Assembly: GCA_009823505.1 (NCBI GenBank) | Contig: VZQC01009509.1 | Span: 907,072 to 971,071 of the forward strand | Direction: 5' to 3' | DNA length: 64,000 bases | From: Rhizomys pruinosus | Taxonomy: Eukaryota; Chordata; Mammalia; Rodentia; Spalacidae | In this document: positions 54,950-64,000 of the stretch, one piece after another | How positions within the stretch are numbered: position 1 is the stretch's first letter | How the letters are laid out: every line of letters starts with the position of its first letter | Program-made: the position numbers and the translations under genes | The notes under the pieces: generated by a model | Database searches by the model: none | What the model saw: the letters and a program-made list of their open reading frames with translations, nothing else | What the model was told of the DNA's origin: nothing

Positions 54950-55290
54950 GGCTGGGAGAAGGCTCAGTGGGTGTGAGTGTGTGCTGTACAGAATGAGGAC
55001 CTGAGTTCAAATCCCTAGACGCCAAGTAAAAAGCTGGGTATGGTATCACCCATCCCTGTAACCCCAGCACTGTGGGTAGGCAGAGACAAGGTGATTGCCA
55101 GCTGGGGCCTAACTCCGGGTCCAGAGAGAGAGACCCTGTCTCAAGGAAATAAGATAGAAAGTTAGAGCAGAATGCATGATGCACACACACACACACACAC
55201 AAACACATGGGACTGCATATCATACACATGTACCATACTCTAATAAGTAAATCAAAAATAAATAAGTAAATAAATAAGTAAATAAATAAA
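54950..55290 (+). mobile_element. B4-superfamily SINE with CA and AAATAAGT tail
   Basis: GGGAGAAGGCTCAGTGGGTG, CTGAGTTCAAATCCCTAGAC, GAGAGACCCTGTCTCAAGG, (CA)n at 55184-55201, then AAATAAGT-type repeats. Confidence 0.75.
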
Positions 55291-55404
55291 TGGTGTCTTA
55301 TTGTGATTTTCAGTTAATGGTGCATTCGAAACTAAGAAACAATTAACCTAAAACAGTTATTCACTCTGGCAATCATAGCAGAAATCCTTATATAGGAGAA
55401 AATC

Positions 55405-55563
55405 AATTTTTTTTGTCTTTTTTTGAGACAGGGTCTTCCTGTAGCTCCAGCTGTCCTGGAACCCTCTATGCTCTGTAGACCAGGCTGGCCTTGAACTCAC
55501 AGAGATCTGCCTGCCTCTGCCTCCGGAGTGCAAGGCTTAAAGGTGAGGGTCACCATGCCCCAC
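55405..55563 (-). mobile_element. B1 SINE, minus strand
   Basis: TTTTTTTGAGACAGGGTCTT to CACCATGCCCCA. The flanks AGGAGAAAAT on both sides suggest a 10-bp TSD. Confidence 0.9.
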
Positions 55564-55924
55564 AGGAGAAAATAATTCTAATTCACTGTGGAGCTGCATT
55601 ATAAATGAACGCCTATTAGTATAACTAATGGGGATTTAACTGATTTAACTCACAGTGCTGATGATATGTACAGCTCTACATGTGGACCCATGCTGTAGAA
55701 GTGTAGATATGTGTATAGTCAGCCATCTAGGCTCTTGACACCTGAGGATTCAACCAACCTTGGATCAAAAATATATTTTAAATAGATTTCTACTTAACTG
55801 GTTCAACTACTGAGCTGGTGCAGCCGTTTATTTTTCCTTCTTGTCAATGCAGTATAACAGCAATTTACATAGCATTTGCATTGTGTTAGATATTTAAATA
55901 ATGAAGAGATGATTTAGGTATTCA

Positions 55925-56118
55925 TTGAGGGCTGTCGAGATGACTCAGTGGGAAAAGGTGTTTGCTGCCCAGCCTGATGAGCTGAGTTCAATCCCTGAAA
56001 CCTACAATGTGGAAGCAGAGAACCAACTCCCGGAAGCTGTCCTCTCACCATCACATGCATGACAGAGTGCACACCCGTGCATGTACACATACGCACAGAA
56101 TAAACAAATGAAAACATT
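55925..56118 (+). mobile_element. B3-like tRNA SINE
   Basis: GGGCTGTCGAGATGACTCAG, AGCTGTCCTCTCACCATCAC, AATAAACAAATGAAAAC tail. Confidence 0.85.
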
Positions 56119-56269
56119 TACATAAACTGTTTGTCAAGATGAGCATAGGTTATGTGAAAATTGTGTGCCGTTTTACTTGGGGGACTTGTCGTGATGGGAT
56201 TTGGGGAGCTAGAGGGCATCCTGGGACTAACCCTCCCAGACCCTGAGGGAGGCATTCTCTTTGCTGTCT

Positions 56270-56735
56270 GTGTATCTGTTATAGGGTGAACTGCAAAAGC
56301 AGCCACAATTCTGTGCTCTTTGCAGTGACCCTTGACAGCACTTGCTATCAAGAGCCAGGGTGTATGTCTTATCCCTGGCAGAGGTCCACATAAGGATGTG
56401 GTTCTGAGCCTGGATATCAGCAACATGTAGACACTTCATCTGACCATCTCGCCACCTGGCCATCCTGTGGGTGACCAGACTTAACCTAGTCCGTGGCGGG
56501 ATGAAAGAATCCATGGAGTGCAGAAGAGCCGCCCAGCTGGAGCTGCTTAGGCCAGCCAGTCCTCAGCCAACCCAGTAACAGCATGGCTGCATAAATGGAC
56601 ACAGCAAGAACAGAAAGATCGCCCTGCCCAGCCGAGTTCCAGCTGCCGATCCATAGGATCATGAATAAATAAACAGCTGCTTCAAGCCGGGGACTTTAGG
56701 GTGGATTGTTACACAGCAAAAAGTAATTGATGCTA
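56270..56735 (+). mobile_element. Ancient MLT-like LTR
   Basis: TCCATAGGATCATGAATAAA and CTTTAGGGTGGATTGTTACA match the conserved end of ancient mammalian MLT-class LTRs. The 5' part is diverged. Confidence 0.5.
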
Positions 56736-56736
56736 A

Positions 56737-56737
<1 letters not shown>

Positions 56738-56826
<89 letters not shown>
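56738..56826. repeat. Compound (TG)n(AG)n microsatellite
   Basis: About 26 TG units run straight into about 18 GA units. Confidence 0.95.
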
Positions 56827-56828
<2 letters not shown>

Positions 56829-56829
56829 T

Positions 56830-57660
56830 ATATAGATGATGTTAGTAAAATAAAGCTTTCGTGCTCTGACTAAAGCTGTGTGTAAAACACGAAACTCTTG
56901 CAATGCATCAGAAGCACATGGTTTAGGAACATAAAGACTGACTAGATTTTCAGGCAGATGATCCTAAGGGTTATGAACCCTGGGGGAGGAGGGACAGAGC
57001 AGCGGACTGTTCTTCATTACGGGTTCTGCAAACTTGCCTTTTTAAAAACTGTGCACACACAGTTCATTTTGGTAATATAACAAATTAAGGAGAAACCAAA
57101 AGGAAAACTGAACTCTCAAGCCATTATAGGCAGCGGGAGCTCAGCTCTGTCTCCACCAGCAGCAGCCAAGTGGCTGACACACGCCTCAGGGCCAGAGGAA
57201 TTTCCAGTTCAGCCCTTGCCACCACTAACCCAGATTTCCCTTTCGATTAGTATCCAGTCTTCACACTCACATGCTTGCGGTCCGTGCAGAGTGGGGAAAC
57301 TGAAAAGAGAGCGGGGAGAACTGGAAGCAGAGCACAGGCCGCAGGTGTTCTGCAAGTCGTAGTCTCCACTCAGCAGTCCGGGAGGACTACAAGCATCCAA
57401 AGCTGGGATGGAAAGCTGCTGCACCCAGAGTCAGCCCGTGGAAAAAGCGGTCACAAAAATGGAGTCTGTGGCAACACTGTTGAATTGGCGTTAAGGAAAA
57501 GTAGGGCAGATCACCAGCCTGAAAGTGCTGAGGGGACAGCGGAGGGGCAGGACAGACAAAACACACACTTACGTGTGCACGCAAACATGCATGCACCCCC
57601 ACACTGACAGCCTGAATGACCGGAGTGGTGAAAGGACTTTGTAAAGGCACAATAAAAAAA
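56830..57660. other. Unique DNA
   Basis: 57275-57607 is open for 110 codons with an overlapping minus-strand frame; no other support for coding. Confidence 0.4.
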
Positions 57661-57663
57661 CAT

Positions 57664-57768
57664 TACAGTTATAGACGGTTCTCAGCTGCCATGTGGGTGC
57701 TGGGGATCGAACCCAGGTCCTCTGCAAGAGCAGTCGGCACTCTTAACCACTAGGCCATCCCTCCAGCC
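57664..57768 (-). mobile_element. B2 SINE 5' half, minus strand
   Basis: GACGGTTCTCAGCTGCCATG to GGCCATCCCTCCAGCCCC. The 3' half is missing, so it is 3'-deleted or a short retrotransposition product. Confidence 0.85.
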
Positions 57769-57774
57769 CCTGAA

Positions 57775-59150
57775 TGATCACTTTCAATGATTACCTGCTT
57801 TTAAAAAAAATTCCCCTTCCCATCTTACATGAGAAGAAGTAATACGGTAATTTAGATCCAGAAAGCAAGAACAAGATGTGGATAGTCCGTGAGAGCCCAC
57901 TAGTCAGGACACAGTAAGGAATACCACATCAAGGGAAAGCCCCAAGCCTCTGGGATTTTGCATCTTACATAGTGTACACCATGGTTCTCCAGAAGGACTT
58001 ACTGAGGGGCCTCGAGGATTCAGGCTGATCTGGGCTTCATTGCCACTGTCTCATAAAGCAGACCTAAAACGGCACATGTCACTTCTACACATGCTTCATT
58101 GCTAGTCCCATGGGTCACATGGCCTTGTCTAAACTCACAGGGTGGAAAGTGCAAGGTGACCACAGAGTCAGAAGCAGCAACGCACTCAGGAACAAGGACA
58201 GGTCAAGCGGGTGGCCGTGCTGCCCTTCAACATCAGATCCAGTGTGTTAGACTTATCTTTAGTCTAAATGTACTTTTTCTACAGATGTTTTTCTTCACAA
58301 AATTATGCTTTAAGGCAGACACTGAATCTGGCTGGAGAGGGCAAAGTCTGGAAGGTTATATGAGGTCCTAAAGTTATGTAAAATGATGTGGCTATTTTTT
58401 TTTCTTCCTGTGGTTGAATAATACAGTACAGTATTTGCAGAGCAATCCTGGTTTTCCTTAAGTGGTTTCTATAACGAGATAATTTTCATTCACCAATCAC
58501 CGACCAATTTATTTTTTGCTTACAAGTGGAGTCTTATGTGAGCCTGAATTTTGAAGATGGTGAGTTTAAGCAAACATGGCCTTCTACACGTTGAAGCCAC
58601 GACCCCAGGTGCCCTGTAGACAAGAGTGCAAATGTACCAGTGAGAAGGTTTTATTTATCTAGGTCTCAAGTTAACAGTTGCAGTTTGAGCAAGAGAAGCC
58701 AAGGGGAGCCATCCTGTGGAGCTGCAAGTTCTAAGAAGTATGGTTTTCAGGAAGACATGGGGGCGGGCTGGCAGGGGAAGGTTTCCACGCTTGGGGACCG
58801 AGCAAAGAAGCTGCTTCCTGGAGCTGTTTGCGGAGGACTTCAATGAGGCCTGCGCTTCTCCTCTGTGTACTTACCCAAATAGAAAAGTAAGAGTCCCAGA
58901 GACTCAGCCGGAGGCCTCATGTTCCTTGAATCCCTCAACTCCGAATACTCTGTGTATCACAGCCAAATATGGTTATTACCTCTCACTGCAGTCCAGAGGA
59001 CCAGAAAATTGGGAGTAATCAGAACGCTATTATTTACGAATAAGAAAAAGCACATGGCAAATAAACTGATTGAAACCAGGCACGCTTTGAAAGGAAAAGC
59101 AATTTCTAGAATGTTGCAGACTGATTTTGCCCAGTTTCTTTTTCTTTTTG
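57775..59150. other. Unique DNA, repeat-poor
   Basis: No SINE or LTR recognised. 58230-58560 is AT-rich and looks like possible constrained non-coding DNA. Confidence 0.4.
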
Positions 59151-59159
59151 GCATACCTG

Positions 59160-59260
59160 TGTACATGTTTGTGTGTGTGTGTGAGTGTGTGTATGTGTGT
59201 GTGTAGAGGCCAGAGGACAACTTTAGGTGTTCTTAGGAATATAGCCACCAAGCAGCATGG
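59160..59260 (-). mobile_element. Possible B4-type SINE fragment, minus strand
   Basis: A TG-rich run followed by GTAGAGGCCAGAGGACAACT. Confidence 0.4.
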
Positions 59261-59351
59261 GGAACTTAGGTATCTAAGTGTATGTAAATAAAGTCATGGG
59301 ACCTGGGCAGAAAATTTAGGGCCTGCAGTCCGGATAAGGATCTCTGAGGGA

Positions 59352-59468
59352 CTCTTTGCAAGGCAGATCTTTATGGTTGGGGTTTATGAGGGTCCCAGAC
59401 AGACTTGTTTGCAAAGCAAGAATTGCTTTATGGTTCAGGGTTTATGGAGGTCTCCCATTAAAGACTGT
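59352..59468. repeat. Diverged tandem duplication, about 56 bp
   Basis: TTTGCAAGGCAGATCTTTAT-GGTTGGGGTTTATG and TTTGCAAAGCAAGAATTGC-TTTATGGTTCAGGGTTTATG are two diverged copies in the same order. Confidence 0.55.
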
Positions 59469-59524
59469 TCACTTGTTCACATTAAGGTCTTTCATTTTTT
59501 TTTAACATTTTAAAACTTACTTTA

Positions 59525-59697
59525 TTTTGTATGCATGTATTTGCAGGAGTGTGCAAGCCACAGCACTCATGTGGAGGCCAGAGGACAATCTCCAGTTGAT
59601 TCCGTCCTCCCAGCATGTGGGTCCTGGGACTTGACAGGCTGTTGGGCTTGATGGTAGAGAGCCTTTACTCACTGAGTCATCTCACTGGCCTGAAGTA
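59525..59697 (-). mobile_element. B3-like tRNA SINE, minus strand, old
   Basis: GTGGAGGCCAGAGGACAATC, AGCATGTGGGTCCTGGGACT, CACTGAGTCATCTCACTGGC. Confidence 0.7.
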
Positions 59698-59699
59698 CA

Positions 59700-60335
59700 T
59701 GCTTCTGTAACTGTTCCCTCCATGTTGGCTCCATTGGCATGTGGGGACAGTCAGTGCTTTGACATGAGGAGAGGCTGCCCTGTGCCTAAGAACCATAGAG
59801 TGCTCCTGGACAGCTGCACTGGGTGCGCCTTCTCCCCTCAGCTGTAACAACCAAGGGCTGCTTCAGGACATCAACATGGTCTCCAGGGGAAGTCCATTTG
59901 AGAATGTGCGTGGATAGGCCACACACATCCAATAGAAATCTAACACCAAACACAAATTGAAGCCCCAGAAGTCACTGTAAATTTCTAAAGGCAATCTTAA
60001 ACAAAAGTAAAAGAAATTTGAAAGCTAAATTTTAATGTGTTACTATAATCCAATGTATCCAGAATACTATCACTTCAATGTGTCATCAATACAAAAATAA
60101 AATACATCATGTTTGGCAGAATGCATGAGCTCTGGTGGGGTGGGGGGATGGGGGGACACGGGTCTAGATTTGATAAAAAAATTAATTAATTAATTAAAAA
60201 AATACACAATGAGCTATTTAGGGGAGTTTGTGTATTCTATACACACAGTGCATCTTAAAATGGATGAGCCCAGTTCTGGGTAGCCACAGGCGGCTCTACT
60301 GTTGGGCAGTACAGGCCAAGGCATATTTGTGTCCC
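59700..60335. other. Unique DNA with a G-run cluster
   Basis: 60137-60162 has G runs of 4, 6, 6 and 3 with short loops (G-quadruplex-like). A TTAA/ATTA run follows at about 60178-60198. Confidence 0.5.
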
Positions 60336-60337
60336 TC

Positions 60338-60589
60338 TAAATTCACAAATGTAAGGCATGGTGGCGCACACCTTTAATCCTAGCACTTGGGAGGCAGAGG
60401 CAGGCAGATCTTTGTGCGTTCAAGGCCAGCCTGGTCTACAGAGTGAGTTCCAGGACAGCTGGGGCTACAAATAAACCCCTGTCTCGAAAAGACAAAAAAA
60501 AAAAAAAAAAAGAAAAAAGAAAAAAGAAAGAAAATCTTTATCAATATTAAAATATACTTCCACTTTAAAAAAAATAAATTCACATATGT
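60338..60589 (+). mobile_element. B1 SINE with extra 3' sequence, 15-bp TSD (14/15)
   Basis: B1 60353-60488, A-rich tail to about 60533, then about 40 bp of non-B1 sequence ending in a second A run (60566-60574). TAAATTCACAAATGT at 60338-60352 and TAAATTCACATATGT at 60575-60589 bound the whole insertion. Confidence 0.85.
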
Positions 60590-60744
60590 CAAGACATCAC
60601 CTTAATGGATGCATTAGGAGGTGGGACCTTGAGAGGTGATAAGATTTTGATGAGATTGTGAGGACAGGACCCTCAGAGCTGGCATTGATTTTTCCTTAAT
60701 ATCCTAGTAAAGTACTTATCTGCATTGCTATTTGAGGGTCTAGA

Positions 60745-61085
60745 TGCCAGGTGTGTTAGCATTCCATGACTATAACAAATAGCTGAGTCAATCAACTTAC
60801 AAAGAGAAAAAGACTTGTTGGGCCTCAGATTTAGAGGTTTCAGTTTGTGAAGAGTGAACAACTTTGCTTTAGACCTGTAGTAGCACATGATGGCAGAGCA
60901 AAGTTGCTTACCTTGTGTCTAGGATTTGAAAGTAGAGAACCAAGGGGAGAAAGAGGAGGAAGAGGAAGAGGAGGAGGAGGAGGAGGAAGAGGAGGAGGAG
61001 GAGGAGGAGGATTGGTAATCTGTGTCCCATTATTAGGGATACATCCTCAATAATTCGCAACCTCTTACTAGCCCCTCCCCTTAAT
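60745..61085 (-). mobile_element. Ancient MLT-like LTR, minus strand, left part
   Basis: TAGCATTCCATGACTATAAC and AAGACTTGTTGGGCCTCAGA. It is interrupted by a GGA-rich purine run (about 60930-61012). The match continues after the B2 (61322-61400: CAAACTGAAGACCAAGCATT, CATTGGGGGACATCCCAGAT). Confidence 0.55.
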
Positions 61086-61097
61086 GTTCCACTGCAT

Positions 61098-61320
61098 GGG
61101 GCTGGAGAGATGGCTCAACAGTTAAGAACACTGGCTGCTCTTGCAGAGTACCCAGGTTCAAATCCCAGCACCCACATGATAGCTAACAACCGCCTATAAC
61201 TCAAGTTCCAGGGATCTGACAACCCTCTTCTGACCTCTGCTGCTATTGCATGACATGGGCGCACATACATACATGCAGGAAATATACTCATAAACATAAA
61301 ATAATAAAATATTAAAAAAT
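61098..61320 (+). mobile_element. B2 SINE (older) nested in the LTR
   Basis: GGGCTGGAGAGATGGCTCAA to AATAATAAAATATTAAAAAA. Confidence 0.9.
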
Positions 61321-61399
61321 TATCCCACTATCTCCCAGTACCATCAAACTGAAGACCAAGCATTTTACACATGGACATTGGGGGACATCCCAGATCCAA

Positions 61400-63450
61400 A
61401 CAGCTCTGTGCTTCTTTGTCTCCCTAGCTGGAAGCCTGGAGTGTAAGTTCTAGAAAGGCGGGGGCCATGCCCACCAGTTCTCCATTGTAAATTCAATTCC
61501 TAGCACAGTGCCAAGCACACTCAGCCTCCAGTACTAGATGAAAGTGTGTGCTTGCATGATGTGTCAGCTCTGACCACTTGGCTGCAGTAGTCATGGAAGG
61601 GTGGATGCAGGGGATGCATTTTTGCTTCGTTCCATTGTGTCACTTGTGTGTATGACTGGAGAACCACCCATGAGACTTATGCATATGGATGATGGTCTAA
61701 CATATTCCTAATCAACACAAGTGTATTCAGGATATGCTTACCAATTTATGACAGTGTTGGAGTCGTTTAAATTAGGTGCCAAGAATTCTGAGGGAATAGT
61801 AAGCTTGTTGTTCTATTTTATCATATTTTTGAATGAATCTTATTATGATACTAGTTAACAGAAACTGTAAAAGAAGATCAATGCCATGTTGTTTCCTTAG
61901 AAAAAGCCCTTTTCGCTCACATAAGATTGCCACTCGGAGCATTATAAGAGATCTCAGAATAACACTGACCATGAACTACTGTACCTGGGTCTTTCTTCTT
62001 TTCTGCATAGCTACTACTTATGAATCTTCTTGCTCAGAAAAAAAATTTCCGGAAATGCTGGCAAGATGGTTAGTCAGATACTTGTGGCCCAAATGGCGGA
62101 AGCTTAATCCTTTCATTCAAAAGCATAGGGTCCTGGATTCTTCTAATGTCAACTGCTTCCCAAACTTCCACAATCATCAAAAGCCTTTGGGGTGGGGGAG
62201 AACTTTTATAAGACTAAAGGAATAGAGGATTTAGAAAATGAAAAAGAAGATGAATTATGAGAGGCAGAAAGCTTCCAAAGAGGAACGCAAAGCACATGGG
62301 AAGCAAATCAGACAGTCGATTAGTGTTTCTACATCTGTGTCTGTATGAATCTATGTGCTTTTTGGAAAAAGAAGTTTAAAAGAACTCCCCCTCTCCATAC
62401 TGTGTTTTATCCATTCTATTGATGGGCATGCCTGTTGCATGTTCATGAAGCCTCCTGAGTAATTTTGATGATCTGTAATTTGGGGGGACCAACATCTTAA
62501 TTGCCTGTGTAAGAGGGGTGTGATAGGAGATACATTATTATAAGAGCCCCTGTGTTTTCCTTGGGATTCTTTCTCTGGACTAGGGAAGAGCTTGCTCAGT
62601 GCTGGTGACATCCGAGTCAGAAATAAGATTTAGTGAAAAGAACTTTGAGCTGAAAGTCAGACAGATTTGATTTTGTCTGCTATTGGCAATCTGTCTTTAG
62701 CTAAGTCATTCATTCTTGCAATCAGTTTTTGTACCTGCAAAATGGATTTTGTAAGCAATGACTCTTACTTTGTGTCTGTTGGAAATGTGATTTGAAATGT
62801 ATTTAGGCTGCAAAGGACACGTTCATTAAAGCTGCTACGATTATTCACTGGCATATAAAACAGAAGATCAAACACCTCAACATTTCTCCCCAAACATCTT
62901 TGACAGCTTCTTCACTGATAGAAGACCTTCTCACTGTTCCCACAAGGACCCATCCTAGCACCGTTTGATGGAAATCAGTATGACCACAGATAGAGAGGGA
63001 CACAAATATTCACGCTCTCTTTGTTCTCGAGCAAGCTCTCTAATGAACATAAAATTAGACTCATAAAATTACTTCTTATTGTTTCAAACTGTATTTTCAA
63101 ACACACATCCTTTTGTCTGAATGATAATATTTCAGTTAATGCTTAGACATTTAAAACACTTAAGGTGCTCTTCTGTTAATATTTTCTAAATGATAGGGCC
63201 AATTGCAGTGAGATTGCAGTTAATAACTAAGTACGAAAACATGGCTAGTTAGAATCAATCTGCATATGTAAACTTAATTAATGTTTATTTTATTCAAATT
63301 GGGTAATTTGCATAAAATTTGAAAGGAATTTATTTTATGGCATATTTTTATTTTGCTAAAGCTCTGACACTTTATCACCATCATAAAGGCTTCAAACAAT
63401 TATTTGGAGATAAGCAGAGTAAGTATGGTGGAAAATTTATTTTCATGGAT
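61400..63450. other. Repeat-free AT-rich DNA, candidate constrained non-coding sequence
   Basis: About 2 kb without a recognised repeat. 63050-63440 is AT-rich with homeobox- and POU-like words (AATTAATGTTTATTT, TAATTTGCAT, CAATTATTTGG). A small open frame at 61971-62225 is listed separately. Confidence 0.4.
61971..62225 (+). CDS. Hypothetical 84-residue frame with signal-peptide-like start (doubtful)
   Basis: An ATG at 61971 with A at -3 opens 84 codons. The first 20 or so residues have a hydrophobic core (WVFLLFCIA) with cysteines, like a signal peptide; the rest is basic and aromatic (for example RWLVRYLWPKWRK). No stop precedes this ATG back to 61833, so a longer reading exists. A splice-acceptor-like TTTCTTCTTTTCTGCATAG lies inside it, which could mean an exon begins there instead. 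I do not recognise the protein, and chance is the most likely explanation. Confidence 0.15.
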   Translation: MNYCTWVFLLFCIATTYESSCSEKKFPEMLARWLVRYLWPKWRKLNPFIQKHRVLDSSNVNCFPNFHNHQKPLGWGRTFIRLKE

Positions 63451-63454
63451 AGCC

Positions 63455-63607
63455 TTTTTTTTTTGGTATTTTTGAGACAGGGTATCCCTTAGGTCCCATC
63501 TGGCCTGGAGCTCACTATGTAGACCAGGCTGGCCTTGAACTCACAGAGATCCATCTGCCTCTGCCTCCCGAGTGCTGGGATTAAAGGCGTGCACCACCAC
63601 ACCCCAT
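63455..63607 (-). mobile_element. B1 SINE, minus strand
   Basis: TTTTTGAGACAGGGTATCCC to AAAGGCGTGCACCACCACAC. Confidence 0.95.
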
Positions 63608-63728
63608 ATGCTAGCCATTATTATATAATCCATCGGGCATATTTCCTTTGTGTTCAGAGATAAAGACTTGTTATAGAAAATTTTGATTTGGAGAGATGGA
63701 AGATTATCAGTCAATCTTGAGGTCCAAG

Positions 63729-63729
<1 letters not shown>

Positions 63730-63762
<33 letters not shown>

Positions 63763-64000
63763 TGTGTGGTGCAGTGTGTATGTGTCCCTATGTGTGTGCG
63801 TGGAGCTCAGAGGTCAGTGCTGTATCTTCTGTCACTCTGCCTTATTTTTTGAGGCAGGGTCTCTAGCTGAGCTAGAAGCTCACTGATCCAGTTAGGCGGG
63901 CCAGTCCTGCTTGTCTCTGCTTCACTGGTTCCGGGATCACAGCTGTGCATCTCCATGGGTGCTCAGGACTGAACTCAGGTTCTTGAGCCGGCATAACAGG
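63730..64000 (-). mobile_element. B4-superfamily SINE, minus strand, runs off the window
   Basis: (TG)n at 63731-63759, then GGAGCTCAGAGGTCAGTGCT, TTTGAGGCAGGGTCTCTAGC, GACTGAACTCAGGTTCTTGA. Confidence 0.75.

Overview
The window looks like non-coding nuclear DNA of a muroid rodent. It is packed with B1, B2, ID/B4-type SINEs, rodent ERVL/MaLR long terminal repeats, L1 3'-end pieces and long CA/TG, CT/GA and A/T microsatellites. I found no protein-coding gene that I can support: no exon series, no CpG-rich promoter and no tRNA or rRNA gene. Most long open frames lie in SINEs, microsatellites or minisatellites. The species is not obviously mouse or rat, and probably not hamster or deer mouse. 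The young B2 copies have a distinctive 3' half, and the B1 copies carry a 3' end (GCTGGGGCTACAGGGAGACC type) unlike the forms I know from Mus/Rattus or Cricetidae. A spalacid or another muroid branch is possible; this is inference.

Layout. 1-686 is the 3' end of an endogenous retrovirus: a probable env tail, a polypurine tract and a 3' LTR. A 53-bp minisatellite (687-1222) starts directly at the LTR edge. 1300-5080 holds B2 and B4-type SINEs and unique DNA. 5081-6335 is an ID-B1 (B4-like) SINE whose B1 part has expanded into a 29-bp minisatellite of about 40 copies with an internal 376-bp duplication. 6336-14100 mixes unique DNA with SINEs, an ERVL LTR and L1 3' ends, including a B2 with a 67-A tail. 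14100-25700 is more unique, with scattered SINEs, a G-run cluster and a paired TCF/LEF-like motif. 25899-26112 is a pure polypyrimidine tract. 26500-37700 is SINE-dense and holds a 35-bp tandem duplication just upstream plus many B2 copies with clear target-site duplications (TSDs). 37712-37995 is a B2-B1 chimera inserted as one unit. 38000-40180 is mostly repeat-free, AT-rich DNA that looks like constrained non-coding sequence.

40240-42500 is a nested cluster: B2 inside B1, a MaLR-type LTR, a near full-length U6 snRNA retrocopy on the minus strand, a young B1 and an MT2-like LTR. 47010-52230 is dominated by LTR elements: an MT-type LTR, an MT2-like LTR, then what looks like a nearly complete non-autonomous MaLR element (LTR, internal region, LTR), interrupted by B2, B1, a 36-bp minisatellite and possibly another LTR. 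52240-64000 returns to unique DNA with scattered SINEs, an ancient MLT-like LTR, microsatellites and repeat-poor AT-rich stretches, one of which (61971-62225) holds a small frame with a signal-peptide-like start.

The most unusual items are the SINE-derived minisatellite with its higher-order duplication, the chimeric B2-B1 insertion with a perfect 19-bp TSD, the U6 retrocopy with a perfect 15-bp TSD, and a young B2 lineage marked by a 17-bp internal duplication. I saw no convincing new biological system. All family names come from recognition by eye, not from a library search.
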